From Bullera alba (Eukaryota; Basidiomycota; Tremellomycetes; Tremellales; Bulleraceae): 64,000 nucleotides of DNA. The notes under the pieces were generated by a model. That model was given only the letters and a program-made list of their open reading frames with translations, searched no databases and was not told where the DNA came from. Positions 24,381-37,329 of this stretch are shown one piece after another (the stretch's first letter is position 1; each line of letters opens with the position of its first letter). The position numbers were made by a program, and so were the translations under genes. Location of the stretch: assembly GCA_001600095.1 (NCBI GenBank), contig BCIX01000005.1:254523-318522 (forward strand), given 5' to 3'.

Positions 24381-24702
24381 TGTGTGGAGATTGAGCAAAG
24401 CAGAGATGTGAGGATGTTCCGGAAGTCGGGAACAGCAGAACTGGGATGAAACATGCTTATAAGCGCTTCGGGGAAATAGGCGCTTAAGGCGGGGGCGGAC
24501 ATGACCGCTCTTGCGTGTATTTGTCCGATGACTAACCACGTGATTTTGCTTCCGCGCTCCCTTTGGCTCCTCCGTGTCAACAAACAAAATCAATTCCACT
24601 GAGCGCGACTGATCTTTCAACGTCTATAGTGTATCGACTGTCCAGGCAGCTCACCTCGCCCAGCGTCCACACAGTCGCCATCGACAAGATAGTACTCTGG
24701 AG
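24381..24702. promoter_or_regulatory. Divergent promoter AFG1 / kinesin-5
   Basis: 322 bp between outward start codons. Two similar GCGCTT-containing motifs (ataagcgcttcgg near 24460 and aggcgcttaagg near 24480) sit in the middle. No consensus TATA is seen. Confidence 0.45.
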
Positions 24703-27700
24703 ATGTCGAGGCGGACTACGACGACGCAGGGCAAAGCCCCTGGACTGAGCAGAGTCCCATCCTCAGCTTCATTAGCGATGCCTCCACCGAAAGTCCCAAC
24801 AAGTCGGCCTCCATCAGTGTCAGCAAACGCTGGCTCCTCGAGGGTTGACAGCTCGACAGTGCCTCAAAGTCCACGGAAGAGCTCGATGGCACGGAGGAAC
24901 GGCATGGTCAACGGTCTGGGGAGCAGTGCCAAGGGTAGATCAGAAGGGTTGACGGAGAATGGAGAGATTAATATCCAAGTCGTGGTCAGGTGTCGGTGAG
25001 CACATCGCCTCGGAGACGCAGGCGGAATGAGATATCAGGGGGATCGCTGACACTCTGTTCATACAGCGGGCGATCTTCACAGGAACTAGCCGCTTCGTCA
25101 CCTATAATAACGACCACGGGCGGGCCGTTGTCGAAGCAAATCACAGTGGAGACGACCCCACTGGCCTCGACATCCCTTGCTTCATTCACAACAGCATCGT
25201 CGTATGGAGCCGGTGGTGGACCCAGCACAAAGACGTATCCCTTCGACCATGTGTTCGGGCCAGAGGCCGACCAGACGACGATCTTCAACGAGGTCGCAGA
25301 GGGAATGCTGGATGAAGTGCTGGCGGGGTACAACTGCACGATATTCGCCTACGGTCAAACAGGTACAGGAAAGACGTGAGTCATTCTCAAGGTGATCTGT
25401 GTCAAGATCTGACTCTGGCAGGTATACGATGCAAGGCGATCTCGCGCTTTCACCCCTTTCCACGCCGAAAGATTCCGCTGGTATAGTCCCCAGAGTTCTC
25501 CACCGCCTATACTCCCTACTCGAAGCGTCGGAGAACACGGAATACGCAGTCAAGTGCTCCTATGTCGAGCTGTATAACGAGGAATTACGGGATCTGCTGT
25601 CCAACGAATACGGAACTGCAAGCAGCACATCAGCAAATGGAGGCGGGTTGAAGCTGTACGAGGATGGCAAGAAGGGGACGATGATACAGGGTCTGGAGGA
25701 GGTTGGAGCGAAGAATCTCAATGAGGCGCTCAAGATTGTCAATCGAGGTGTGCAGAAGAGGCAAACTGCGGAAACCAAGATGAATACCGAGTCGTCGTAA
25801 GTGATGCGGCGGGTCTAATCACGCTTTGGCTCACTTCGTGTTTAGCCGATCCCACACCATCTTCTCCATCACCGTCCATGTGAAAGAGATAGGGGGTGTG
25901 TCGGGCAACGAGGACATGCTCAAGATTGGTAAATTCAACTTGGTCGATCTTGCCGGTTCTGAAGCTATCGGGAGGTCTGGGGCCACGGACAAGCGAGCTC
26001 GAGAAGCTGGAATGATCAATCAATCCCTGTTGACGCTCGGCCGGGTGATCTCGGCTCTGGTAGAGAAAGGGCCTCATATCCCATATCGAGAGTCCAAACT
26101 CACTCGACTGCTTCAAGACTCCCTTGGAGGCAAGACCAAGACTTGTATCGTCGCAACGGTCAGTCCCACCCGGTCCAACATGGAGGAAACGCTTTCCACG
26201 CTCGACTATGCGATTCGAGCCAAGAGTATCCGGAATCGGCCAGAGGTCAACGCGCACATGACCAAGGCGGGCCTATTGAAGGAGTATCTGTCTGACATTG
26301 AGCGACTCAAGCAGGAGGTCCTGGCGGCCAGAGAGAAGAATGGGGTGTATATCCCAGAAGAACAGTGGATGGAGATGCAGCAGGACCTCGCTAGGCAGAA
26401 GAGCGACTTTGAACAGGCAAAGTTGACCGCCAGCTCGTGTTCGGTAGAGCTGGCCACGAAGAAGAAGGAGTTTGATCAGCTCATCACAAAGTACGTCACG
26501 ACGACGGAGGAGCTGGAATCGGCGCGAGAGGCGGAGAGGTCGTTGGGGGTGTTGATGGAGCAGATGAGGGGGGATTTGGAGGTACAAAAGCAGAGATTGG
26601 AGGAGGAGATGGTCGTGGCGCAGGCGTACGTGCGGGGAGAGCAGAGATTGGATAGAGTGGCGGAGAGTCTCAAGGGGGTAGCGGTGGAAAGTGTGAATGA
26701 TGTCGAGGGGCTGTTTGATAAACTCTGTGAGTCAGTCTGCAAGGCTTCGGGTGTTGAGACTGACATTGGATTCAGCTCGGAAAGCCAAAGTCCTTGGGAC
26801 CAATGCGGACGCTGCGACCAAATTTGGCGCCAACTTGCAGGTCCTGTCGAAAGACCTTCGTAAAGGATTATCCAAGATCCACGCCGCCCACGGCGAGATG
26901 GGAGTCCAGCTCAAGTCCGAGTTGTCTACCCACGCCAAGCGGGGTCAGGAGGTGAGCTACCCAATATTTGTTGACTCACATAGCTGACGAAGTCACTAGA
27001 TCTCACAGCAGGATGTGGCTAAATTGGAATCATCCTTCGTCGCCTTCAACACCATTGCGGAGGACCTCGCCAAGTCGATACAGGCGGGACAAGTGGAGTC
27101 GACGCAGATCGCCAATGAGCTGTTGAATGTCAAAGGGGAGATACAGTCTTCAATGCAGGATTGGGCAAAGATGATCGGGGAGCGGAGTTCGAATATGGTA
27201 GATGACCTGCTCAGTCATCAGCAAGAGCATCTCTCAATGGTATGTGCAATTCTCGGTTTCTCCTCGCGCCTATGCTGACTGGGGTTTAGGTCGAGTCTGT
27301 CTTTGGATCAGCAGCGGATCTGGTCGATGCTGTCATTGCAACGGCGCATGATCATGTTTCGGCGCAGAAGAGGGCGTCGGAACAGCAGAAGCGCCTAGCA
27401 ACCGAGACTGCAAACGCAGAAGTGCGTCTCTTGCCTAGAGGTACTAGTGTGCATGCTGACCCTCGCAGATTTCCCGGCTACAGGCTCAGAATGCCCTCTT
27501 GTCAAATTTGTTGACTCAAGAAAAGGCAAAGACGGCTCGACTGCGTACCGACCTCATCGCCAACTTGTCCAATCTCATCGTCGACTTCACCGACACTCAG
27601 GACGCTTCCCTCTCTGCGGCCGTGGCACAAGTGCAACTCGCCAACGATGCCGGTCTGCGGGACATGCAGGCTTTCTCGCAATCATCGCAGGATGCTCATG

Positions 27701-28846
27701 CGGAGAGTTCGAGGCGCGCCGAGGAGTTTGGCGAGGAATTGGAAATGGCCAAGGCGGCGGGTGTGCAGCAAAGGCAGTCTGGGACAACGGTGAGTGTGTT
27801 GTACTTTCAGCGGAAATGCCGGCTGAGTTTTGAGCAGGCTCTTGGGCACGTCAATGTCGGTCTGAAGAGTAGACTGGAGGAGTACAACAAGGAGACATCG
27901 GCAGAGACTGCTGAGAGGCTGCGGCGTGTCGAGGGTCTGTGTGATGATCTCGCCGCGAGTGTGGGCACTGGTGAGTAGATGGGAGCGGAATGAGGTCACA
28001 TGGCTGATCAGTATAACAGGCACTGCCGCGGCTGTTGAGAGGTCGGTTGGGCAGAAGGGTCTGCTGGATCAAGTATCCAGTAACGTCATGGAGACACACC
28101 AAACGTCCCTCTCGCGAACAAGAGGGATGTGTGATGACATCGCCTCGTTGACCAAGACGCTTCTGAGCACTGTGAGTGGACTCCTAGTACCAATGAGCCG
28201 TTGCTGACCCTAGGCTGTTCAGCAATCGAGCACGGCGAGATCATTCGACAAGTATCATCAATCGGCAACATCATCTCTCTCCGCTCTGGTCGATCGGACC
28301 GGTCGATTCCTCACCGAAGACATGGTCGAGGATGTCCCTACCGGAGTCACGCCCAAGAAGAAGGTGTGGAACGTCCCTACGTCATGGGAGAGGACGGAGC
28401 CTAGGGACGTCTTGATTCAAGCCCTGCGGCAGAGGAAGCAAGCTGGATTACCGGCGGTACAGGATCAACAAGAACAGCCTCTTCACGCCAGCGGATCAAG
28501 TGGATCAGTGGGAGGCGGAATCGACTCGTCACTACACAGGGCCAACTCGACCATATCGCTCGTTTCGAGCAATAGCGGCAGTGAAGCCTTCATGCCCGTC
28601 GACGACTACGAGGTGCCATCGGCGCAGGTGCATATGACAACGAGTCACTCTGGTCATCTGAATCACCCGGATGAGAATGTCAATACTCTCTCAGACTCGA
28701 CAGAGTCTAGACCCGCGACGAGAATGAGGATCCCGTCGGCGTCGATGAAGGGACTCAAAGGGGAGATCGAGGTGGAACGCCGGAAGACAGGCCTGACGGT
28801 GTTGGGCGAGGGAGGGAATAACATACCGAGGAGGACGAAGCGGTAG
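24703..28846 (+). CDS. Kinesin-5 (BimC/Eg5-type) mitotic motor
   Basis: A plus-end motor that cross-links and slides spindle microtubules. The start ATG 24703 is followed by about 90 Ser/Thr/Pro-rich residues, then the motor domain: IQVVVRCR, P-loop GQTGTGKT (about residues 194-201, split by an intron after AAGAC), NTESSRSH (switch I), VDLAGSE (switch II), and [17 protein letters not shown] long coiled coil follows (about 26300-28270). The C-terminal tail has a BimC box: [13 protein letters not shown] with the T-P CDK1 site, then [12 protein letters not shown]. The tail after it is Ser/Thr-rich and ends RRTKR. About 1,170 residues and about a dozen exons; length and layout fit kinesin-5. Expression is expected to be mitotic. 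Confidence 0.93.
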
Positions 28847-29161
28847 TGCCTTGGAGGTTGAGATCGCTACATATCGTTATCTAGACAAGTTGATGTAGGG
28901 ATATAATACGATGTATAATGGGTCATGACGAGTAGACACTTCGCGTTGGCTCCCTGCGCTGACAGACATCTATTCTGCAGGCAGAAGCTCGCTCGCACTC
29001 AAGCTGGAAGACTCGCTGGCTGCATCAATTCATACACATGATGCTCTAACTACCGTACGATGAGAAAAGCCGACACTGACGAGTAAAGACTGATTATACC
29101 AAATGTCCGTGGTCCGGAGTGAATGTCCCTGATGGATCGCAAGCAACCTTCCTCCTCCTGA
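28847..29161. other. Convergent intergenic region
   Basis: 315 bp between two converging stops. An A/T-rich stretch right after the kinesin stop (gggatataatacgatgtataatg, about 28898-28920) probably belongs to its 3' end. No gene is seen. Confidence 0.45.
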
Positions 29162-30893
29162 TCACCTCCTCCTGTGTCCACTGGCAATCTTGACGCAAGC
29201 CTTGCCGTCCTCGGATCTGACCCAGCCGCTTTGACACGAGTAGACCTCGCACACGCCGACGTTGCATCCCATCCACTTGGCGCCTGGGAGTTGAGTGCAG
29301 TCGAGACCACTTCCGAGGGAGGCGCAACCGCCGCAGCTCTGAAGATCGGACGAGGTGTCGAGACACTCGTAGTCCTCGGCCTGTCGTCCTTCGATGGGGC
29401 AAGCGGCGAGAGCCATCGGGCAGAGCTGGTGATCCCTGTTCTCCTCCATGCCGTAGGTGAACGAGGTGGAGGGACCGTTGAGCTGGATCTGCTTGCCGGC
29501 AGAGTAGATGTCTCGCTTGGGGTTGACGACGAGTTTGGTGGGTGCGAGACAATCACCTTTGGGGTCGAGGGTGGATCCCTTGGGACAGCACTTGTGACTG
29601 TTACCGACCTCCTCGGTGCCGGGTGGACAGCAGACGTTGTTGCAGGCAGAGTAGGACTTCTTGCAGCATAGACCGTTGTTCTTCCAACCTTGCTTGTAGA
29701 AGTAACCGGCGGCCTCGTCGCAGATATCGTCGCAGTTGCCGGTGGTGGGGTTGTACTTTTGCTTGGAGGGGCACTTGGGAACGCAAGCTCTGCCGTTGTC
29801 GACGAAGCCGGGGGGGCAGACGCATTTACCCTTGTCGTTCTCGTCCATGTAGGGCTTGCAGCAGGTAGAGTGACACCACTTGTTACCACCGTCGCACTTG
29901 TCGACACACTTGGCATTGTCGCCGTTGCCCTGGAGGTTCTGGTTCTTGGGGCAGACGCATTGGCCGGAGGCGTTCTCGGTAGCACCTGGTGGACAACACT
30001 TGGTCTTTTGGAAGATGAACCCTCTACCGGTGCACTTGTTGACACACTTGGCGGAAGGACCAGTACCCTCGAGCTTTTGCTGACTGTCTTTGCATACGCA
30101 TTGACCTTTGTTGTCCTCGTCGGCACCGGGCGGGCAGCACCTGCTCTTGCAGAAGGAATGGCCGTTGGTGCAGGTCGATTCGCATTGGTTCGGGTTGTTG
30201 GCCTTCTTCTTCTGACCGGTTGGGCACTCGCACTTGCCGTTCTTCTCCACTTGGCCAGAGGGGCAGCAGATGGTGTCTTGGCCGATCCAGCCGCTGGTGC
30301 CGGAAGCGCAGCAGATACCGTTGGATTGGTAGGTTGGGCATTGGAAGACAGGGGTGCAGACTTGACCGTTTCGTTTACAACCGACAGACCCACAGCATTT
30401 GCCGTTCTTGTAGGTCTGGCCTCGGGGGCAGCAACCACCGTTGGTCGAGCAGGTTCGGGGAGGGCAGTTGGTTTGGCCGCAGGTGCCGTCGGGTCGCTTG
30501 GTCAAGGAGCCACACGAGTAGCCTCCGCCTTGGCAGGTGGGTTGGGAGTTGGGAGGGTATTTGTTTGTCTTTCCATTGGTGTTGATCTAGGAGAGGTCAG
30601 CAGAGTAACCAGGTTGTTGCGGTATCACTCACAAAGGTTCGGAGTAGACCCGCGACCACCTTGTTCACCGCGTTGTTGGAGCAAAAGTCGTCAAGGTCAT
30701 CCAGGCAGAGACAACCAAAGTTGAAGCTCGAGTGACCCCAATTGCCTTGGACGTTGGCGCACTTTTGGACTTCCCATCCATAGGTCCTCTTCTCGACGTC
30801 ACCGAGGGTGGCGTTGGCAGAGGCGGAGACGACCTGGGCGAAGGATGTGAGGGAGAGGAGGATGGGCAGGGTGGAGAGAAAGTTGAACCTCAT
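29162..30893 (-). CDS. Secreted cysteine-rich protein with C-terminal CPL1-like domain
   Basis: Two exons (30893-30633 and 30586-29162) give about 561 residues. A signal peptide starts MRFNFLSTLPILLSLTSF with likely cleavage near SASA. The middle is very Cys-rich, with repeated units of about 45 residues built as CCPPGA-x-E-(x)-GQCVC ... AKCV-x-KC. At least three units lie in tandem (about 30140-29790) and weaker ones flank them. The C-terminus matches the CPL1-like domain found in Tremellomycete secreted proteins: ACPI, YECLD, DLQSCGGCASLG, DCTQLPGAKW, GVCEVYSCQSGW. In Cryptococcus neoformans, Cpl1 is a secreted effector acting on host macrophages; whether this paralog does anything similar is unknown. 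No transmembrane segment or GPI signal is visible at the C-terminus. Confidence 0.85.
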
Positions 30894-32170
30894 TGTAGAG
30901 GGAGTTCTGGCGGTAGTGAGAGGGTTGGAGGTAGACGCAGCGGTCTTTTCGAGAGGAGAGGTTGAGAGGGATGAGGGAAGAGGGGGGATGAGTGAGCATT
31001 TGTCAGTGGAAATGCCTCGTTCTTATTCAGTTCTGTGAACGCGTTGTGCTCAGACTCGGTCAGCGATCATGGTAGTACCGTCAGCCATTCAGCATTGACC
31101 GCTTTGTTTGGAAAGGAGGTCAAAGTCCGTTTGCGTCCTTGACGACGGGACCAGTGTAGGCCGTTTTCTCCTAGGACGCGACGCAATGACCATCATGAGA
31201 AAGGTAGGAACGTGAACTCTATCGCTTGTTGACAGGCTCTTGCCTGCTCTTGCGCTGTGCATCCTCCTCGATCTCCAACGGGATACGTTGGTGAAGAGGG
31301 GTTGAAAGGTGTCGGTCTGGGTTACCATCAGCGTTGGTTGATGTGCAAAATTAGCCGTCGTCCTGCCGATGCTTTGATCCTCCGACTTGTTGGGCGGCGA
31401 CAGCGAGGAACGCGTGGTTCGCTAGCGTGAGGTCCAAGGGCGGTGGGTTGACGCTCCAACATGATGTTGCCTGATGTTGCGAGACAAACGCGGGACGATC
31501 CGTGTGTACACGAGTCTTCGTTTCAAAATGTTCCGGGAAGCAGTCCGGATCAAACCGGCACAGAGCAAAAGGTGTGTGCGAGTGGTGTAGGCAAGGGTGT
31601 TTCATGACCTCAAACATCCTTCAACACTGTCGACGCAGTGCTTCTGAGACCAAGTGTCTGCATCGAAGGGGTAAGTTATAGAGGATGTACGAGAACGTAA
31701 TCCAGATGAAGTGATCGGAAACTCCAATTTATGCGGGAAGCACATGAAACGCGTCCCCAGGGCCCAGTGTGCAGTGGTCTAGTTCTACTCTCTTCTACTC
31801 TACTCTACCCTGCGGCGCCGGGACAGGTCATAAGCCTGGCTGCTGAGGCCAGTATGTGAGCTTAGCGTGCATCTGCCTCCCAAGTAAAGCTAAGCGCTGT
31901 CTACGGCATGGTGCGGCCGTGGCCTTCTAGCCTGGGTGGTTAGGTACGCGAGATACCGGGGATACATACCCCGAAGGACCGAGCGTCCATCACTACTGCT
32001 CCCGTCTCGGATTCCAGCACTGGCCATCACCGTCTCCGTAGTCCCGTAAATCACCCAGGAATACCGGAGTCGGGTTTCGTCTCTACTCTGGATGGAGCGC
32101 TCGCGTATCCGCGTGGGCACAACGGCACCACTGGTTCGCCAGTACTGATCGACTACCCGGTCGGCCACTA
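30894..32170. other. Long intergenic region upstream of the CPL1-like gene
   Basis: 1,277 bp, among the largest gaps here, and likely the promoter of the secreted-protein gene (reading left) plus the 3' UTR of the UXT-like gene. A short TCTAC-repeat tract occurs at about 31778-31808 (ttctactctcttctactc). The small frames on both strands show no coding bias, and I find no RNA gene. Confidence 0.45.
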
Positions 32171-32981
32171 TCACTCCCCGCCGCCGACGGTTCTTAGAGC
32201 GCCTTGGAACTGAACGACGAGTTAGCGGGTAATCAAGCAACGATTGGAGCCTAGCTCCTCGGCAAGGCTTGTGCTCACCTGCTCGATCTGCCAGATCACC
32301 GAGGCCTCCTTGCTCCGGAGCGACTTGCTCCGTCTGGACCCATAGTCAGCGAGTGTCCTGGATGTCGTGAGGCAAGTGCGGTGCTGGAGTGGGAGGGGAC
32401 TCACGACTGTAAGACCTCGATACGCTGTTGAATCAATTTCGGTGCCTCCTCCGTTGACACCTGCACATGCACGTTGAGTCCCATGTCGAGGGTGATAGTC
32501 GTCGTATCGGGTCTACAAGCCAGGATCAGTCGGTGTGGGGACGATCAACGCTGAACGCTCTAGTCGTCCTACATTCTTGCGTCGGCCCAGATACCAGCTC
32601 CAATCTCCACCATGGTCTCTTGCGGTTTTGTCATCTCTTTCAGCTCTTTCAGCCGGACCAGCAAGTCGGTACTATCCATCGCCATCAGCATTGAGATGAG
32701 CAGGTTGTTGGGCCAGGAGTTGCATTGACATACTATTCCTTGATGTCATATTCGACCTGTGCTATGTTCTGCCTCACGGACTCTAGTTGCGGTAGTAGTG
32801 AAGTGTTCAGGTGTGTCGCATAGGATTGAGCTTTGGACTCGCTCGCCATGGCCATCGTCGCAGCGCTCATCGCGGTCGTCTCTGGCGTACGGCTATCGTA
32901 GTTGACAGTGACTGCAGCTTGTTGCTCTCGAGGAAGGACAAGATGGTCCATGCGCGAGGACGGCTGTCGCCACTGCCACAT
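32171..32981 (-). CDS. UXT-like prefoldin alpha-type subunit
   Basis: A small coiled-coil chaperone-type subunit; UXT is part of the R2TP/URI prefoldin-like complex, and the fold is shared with prefoldin 5. Five exons are joined in frame. The first helix reads QSYATHLNTSLLPQLESVRQ and NIAQVEYDIKEY, then LLVRLKELKEM, the beta-hairpin MVEIGAGIWADARIPDTTTI and TLDMGLNVHVQVS, and the second helix EEAPKLIQQRIEVLQS ending EQFQGALRTVGGGE (TGA 32171-32173). The IPDTTTI and VQVSTEEA blocks are the reason for choosing UXT over other prefoldins. The start could be ATG 32981, 32951 or an internal Met (MAMASESK). About 190 residues with the longest start. Confidence 0.7.
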
Positions 32982-33130
32982 TTCGAATTTACCGATTAAT
33001 TCCGGCTCCCTTCTGTTGTCACCGTACGTGCACCATCCTCACCTCTGTCATAGCCCTCGGTTCATTGGTCTCCATAGCTACAAGGTGATTGATACTGCAA
33101 GCACCTACAACCCTCGCCCACTCCTACACC

Positions 33131-33913
33131 ATGAGCAGCAAAGTCACCGGCCCACAGTACGAAGTCATCGACACCGACCCCCACTTCAAGCGGGTCGTCG
33201 GATACTTCCGTCCAACGGATTATCTCACTTGGGCAGCCGGAACCGCCAGTTTGCCAGCGGCCATCTATGCATGGGGTGAGTAGCACGCAAGATGGCAGTG
33301 GCAGGAGCAGTGATTGATTTGGGTATTACTTCGTAGAGAGAATCGACAAATCGGTTGACATCTCGCCCAAGTCCTTGAGATCGGCAATCAAGTTGAACGC
33401 ATCGTTGGGCTTCTTCTTCGGTTTCTACCTCGCATACCAGAACTCGACGAGTGAGCACACCGTCTCCACCGCGCATACGGCACTACTAATCCTGGACTTG
33501 TAGAGAGATTCTGGGGCCGGTCGGAGAATGCTAGGGAGGTCGCTATGGACAAGGAGGAGATGACGGGGAAGATTCAGAGGGGAGAACCATTGTTCGGAAA
33601 CAGTTCACTCACGCCGTACATGCAGACGGTGGCAGCGAGAAACTCGACAAATTCCCAGGCGTTCCTTCAGGCTATTCCTTGGTGAGTGAGGGAGAAGGGG
33701 CTGGAGTCGAACGATTGCAACTGGACAGAGTTGAGCTGGAGGAACTTGGCCGGGAGGGCAATAACAGGAATGGGTTGTTGATGGCATGGGGTGCCGAGTT
33801 GCTGCTGAGCAATTATGCTGACCTACAAACTCTTCAGGTTCAACTTTGTCAACCACCCCCACCACGGTGTCGACGAGAGCAAATACACCTCGACACCTTC
33901 CACCCCATCATAG
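33131..33913 (+). CDS. NADH:ubiquinone oxidoreductase (complex I) 21 kDa subunit
   Basis: An accessory membrane-arm subunit of fungal complex I (NUXM/NUO-21 type). The start ATG 33131 gives MSSKVTGPQYEVIDTDPHF, followed by the conserved RVVGYFRPTDYLTWAAGTAS, a hydrophobic segment (GFFFGFYLAYQ), KRFWGRSENAREVAMDKEE, and the C-terminal domain GEPLFGNSSLTPYMQTVAAR, then NSTNSQAFLQAIPWFNFVNH. The last intron is about 157 nt, long for this genome. The stop is TAG 33911-33913; about 170 residues, near the expected 20-21 kDa. It is head-to-head with the UXT-like gene across 149 bp. Confidence 0.9.
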
Positions 33914-34398
33914 GCGGTTTCTCGGATCAGAATCAGGCGCCCCGGAGCACATATTGGCAGGGTGGCAGCAGTTAGACACAAACATAGCACCGACGGCAAT
34001 GGCATCATGTACAACTATGACACAGGCACAGAAGAAGACACGCTGTTCTCGGCTCTGCGGGCCAGCGGACCCTCAAGCTTCATTCTGACCGAACGTTGGC
34101 AAGCCTTTTGCCCTTCACAGCTGGAAACGAGGTGGAGAGAGGGCATCTGGGAGTCCCATGCTGACGACGGACGCGCTCCCTTCAGCTAAAGTATCATGGG
34201 CTAATCCGCTCAATCCACCACGGTGGGGTCCCGGGCTTTCCAGCAAGTCGATGGTACCAGTCCGGCTCTTAGGCTTTGATGGGATAATACATGGCACAAT
34301 GGAAGGTTTGTCTATCGACATGATCGTTAATAATGCTACAGGTCTGGCTGGCGTCAGGCATTTATCCTGCGTTGAGCGACCGGAAGGTCGACCGTCGT
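33914..34398. other. Convergent intergenic region
   Basis: 485 bp between two converging stops. Short plus-strand frames exist but have no start context or conserved look. Nothing else is seen; probably 3' UTRs. Confidence 0.4.
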
Positions 34399-37329
34399 CT
34401 AATCCAGCATGTCCATGTCTTCACCAGGATCCCTCGTGGCAGACGCTGACGTCGTTGGAGCGGATGTCCCGGCAATTGCGGCTGTGTCCGGCACAGGCGC
34501 CTTCTTCGTCTCCACGGCTGGAAAGATATCAGCTTATGTACTGCAAAGTGGGATGAGCTCACCCTCGTCTCGACATGCGGGACACGAGTTGCGGCCCGTG
34601 CTCAACCATTGGTCCACGCAGTCTTTATGATACGCGTGTCGGCATTTCAATATCCGACACTGCTCTCCTTGTTCATAATCACTCAAGCAGATCTACAGCG
34701 AGTGTCAGCGTCGCCCCATAGCGGTGAGGTATACACTCACCAAGCATCTATCAAGACAGATATCCAGAATCTCGCCCTTTTCCGCTCTGAGCGACACCTC
34801 ACTACCGTCAATGACGCTGAGGCCGCTGTTCTCAATATCGTCCTTTGTGGCTACGGGCGGCTTGACCGGCCCCATCATCTCGCCGATCAACTGCATCTCC
34901 TCGTCGGTGAGCGGGCCCCCGGTGATCAAGTTGGGAATGGACAGGACCGGGTGGGATCGGGGGTAATACCCGCCAATCACGTAGACGAGATATGTGTTGA
35001 CAGGTCTTGTCGGTCTAGCTGGGCGATTCCTCGTCAGGCGCTCTAAGATTCTCTGACGGAGTGATCGCGAAGCCGGGGAGGGGGCGGGATGGGGCGTTCC
35101 GGGTCTAGCAACGGGTTCGTCCTCTTGGACCGGCGGTAACGTGGCGTTGGAGGACAATGTCGATGGGATCGAGGTTGTTTCGGTCTCTTCGTCATCTTCC
35201 GATGGGGCCGTCCCGTCCAAAAAGGGAAAGTTGGGGTGCGAAACCAAGTCCTCGGTGGTCATTGCTGGGTCGTGGACGATACTCCTCACCCCGACGAATA
35301 CACATGGTACCATACCATCGGGATCGTCTGGGCCGGTCATCGAGGTCGGACTGCTGCTTTGGACAGGAGGGAACATGTGCGCTCGGAAAAAGTTCATCCT
35401 TCTAGGCTCCCCGTTCTCCCCGTGGATAATGCCAAATCTGTTGGTGGGTGATTCCGCGGATATCTGGCCTGCTTGTCGGTGGAAAGTTGGGATCGCTGGA
35501 GGCTGTGTCTCCGACGCTCCTTCCTGTGCGGTAGAACTCGCGTCTGCCCCGATGCTGGGTGTCTGGGCAGGTTCGCCATCACCAGTTCCCGACACTACCT
35601 CCTCATCCTCGGTAGCAGGAGCGGTGGGTCCAGCGAAGGCTCGGACCGCCTCGACAAGCTCGGTCTGCAACGTCTCGAGGAATGCTTGGAAATCGGAGGA
35701 GATCTGCTGGCTGGTCCCTGTCGAGTCTGGCTCGGTTCCCTCGGCAACAGGCAATGGCGCCGGCGCGTCGCTTCGGCCATGGCTGTTGAGCATATTACGG
35801 AGATACTCTCCCAGGGCCGATTCGACCGTCGGTGCCGTTCTTCCTCGATTCGATCTGAATCTGTCTAGGAAGGAGGAAATCGCATTGGCCTGATTAGGGC
35901 GAGTGGCTTCTGGCTGGGTTGAAGCGGGAGCGAGCAGCGTGGTGGCAGTTGCGGCTGCAGCGACGCTATAATGATAGTCAGCATGGTACCCCTTGAGAGG
36001 GACAGTCACTCACGTGAGCAGTCCACTGATCATCCTCGCTTGTGATTCGATGGAGTTGTTCTCCTCCTCCTCTGAGCCGCCAGCCTGAGTACTAGTGCTG
36101 CCGCTGGGCGGCGTTGCGTTGCTCTCGGAATTACGCCTCCGCCTGCCGATCGAGGGACCCGGTCGTCTTCTTTGAGAGGGCACACTGGCGTCGTCGGCTG
36201 CACCGCTCGCAGTTTGCCTGTTCCTCTGGGGTGCAGGAGGTTCCGCCGTGAGAGTCTGCGCCAGGCCTTGTATGACCAGTACAGCCCCTGCTGGGATCCT
36301 CCTTGGTCCAGCGGGTCCAGTGGCAGCAGGGGCAGCAGCGTTGGTGGCCCCGGAAACGGCGTTGATCTCTGCTTGTAGTCGAGAGCGGATAGAGTCGACT
36401 TCGCGTTGATGCTGCGCAAGCTGGAGCTGAGTTTGGGTTCTGGCATTGCGTTCGGTGTTCAACCTCGCCTGGATCTCGTCTATCCTACGCTGTGTCTCGG
36501 CGAGCTCGGATTGAGCTTGGTTCATGCGACGAGTGACCTCTTCTATCGAGTCTGGGGTGGGTAATGGCAATTGCGGCGCTGCTGCGGGTAGAGGGGAAGA
36601 TTGGGCTGCTGAGTCTGAGGTCGATGGCCCAAAGATGGAAAGTATCCGATCTGACAGTCGACCGCTCTCGGATGTCGGGGTACGGGAGAGTCTATTTCGG
36701 ATGCTGTTGGAAGAGGGGAGTGCATTGAGGGAAGGACGGGGACTGGTCGACGTGGCGCTTCGCTGGCTAAAGGCTTGACGAATCGTACTGAGCGTTTGAA
36801 GCCTTTCGGAGAGGAGTGGGTCGTTGGGAGTGAATGACGGGGATAGGGGCGGGGACACGATGACTGATGGTTCTATTGGCTGTGGGTGTGGGCTCAATGG
36901 ACCCACGGATAACGGCAGTTGAGTCGGTGATGGGATCGGGAATCGAGCGGGGTGGGTGACATTCACCGGCGGTCCCGGTGATGTCGGTAGAGATGGAGTC
37001 AGCCCAACTGGACTGGTTATATCTATACTCGTGGTAGCGATCTCCATTCCACCTGGTGATGAGGATTCCATCACTTGATCTCCATCTGTATCCCCCTCTG
37101 TCCGCCTCTTCTTCTGTTCCTGTCCGACCCGGGCATCGATGCTCGATCCCGCACTCGACGTCCTATCTCGTTTCGGAATCGAGTTCTGGGATGAAGACCT
37201 CCCAAAAGTCGAAAGCCTTCGCAATGTGGATATCCTATGGGCCGGGGTCGGTAAAGGGGTTCGAGCGGGCTGTGCATTCGGTGCAGACGTGGATCCAGCC
37301 CGTGATGGCTGCGATTGGGACGATCCCAT
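34399..37329 (-). CDS. Large disordered RING-H2 E3 ubiquitin ligase
   Basis: About 925 residues in four exons, start ATG 37329 (MGSSQSQPSRAGSTS). The first roughly 830 residues are low-complexity (Ser/Pro/Thr/Gln), with a coiled-coil patch (RRMNQAQSELAETQRRIDEI) and a basic RRRRNSES patch. Two introns near the end assemble a RING-H2 finger: CLICLSDYEQGEQCRILKC, then RHAYHKDCVDQWLST and NSCPACR. A 40-residue acidic tail ends EDMDMLD (TAG 34399-34401). The zinc-ligand order C-x2-C...C-x-H-x2-H-x2-C...C-x2-C is complete. N-terminal MGSS may be myristoylated (Gly2), which is inference only. Substrates are unknown. Long disorder with a C-terminal RING recalls quality-control ligases, but I make no orthology claim. 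Confidence 0.8.

Noticed and set aside
29690..30724. 344-residue plus-strand frame opposite the CPL1-like gene
   Set aside because: It is the antisense of a Cys/Pro/Gly-rich gene whose codon bias keeps the opposite strand open; low-complexity Val/Gly/Ala/Leu sequence, no start or splice logic.
35141..35893. 250-residue plus-strand frame
   Set aside because: Antisense shadow of the disordered RING-H2 ligase gene; no conserved blocks.
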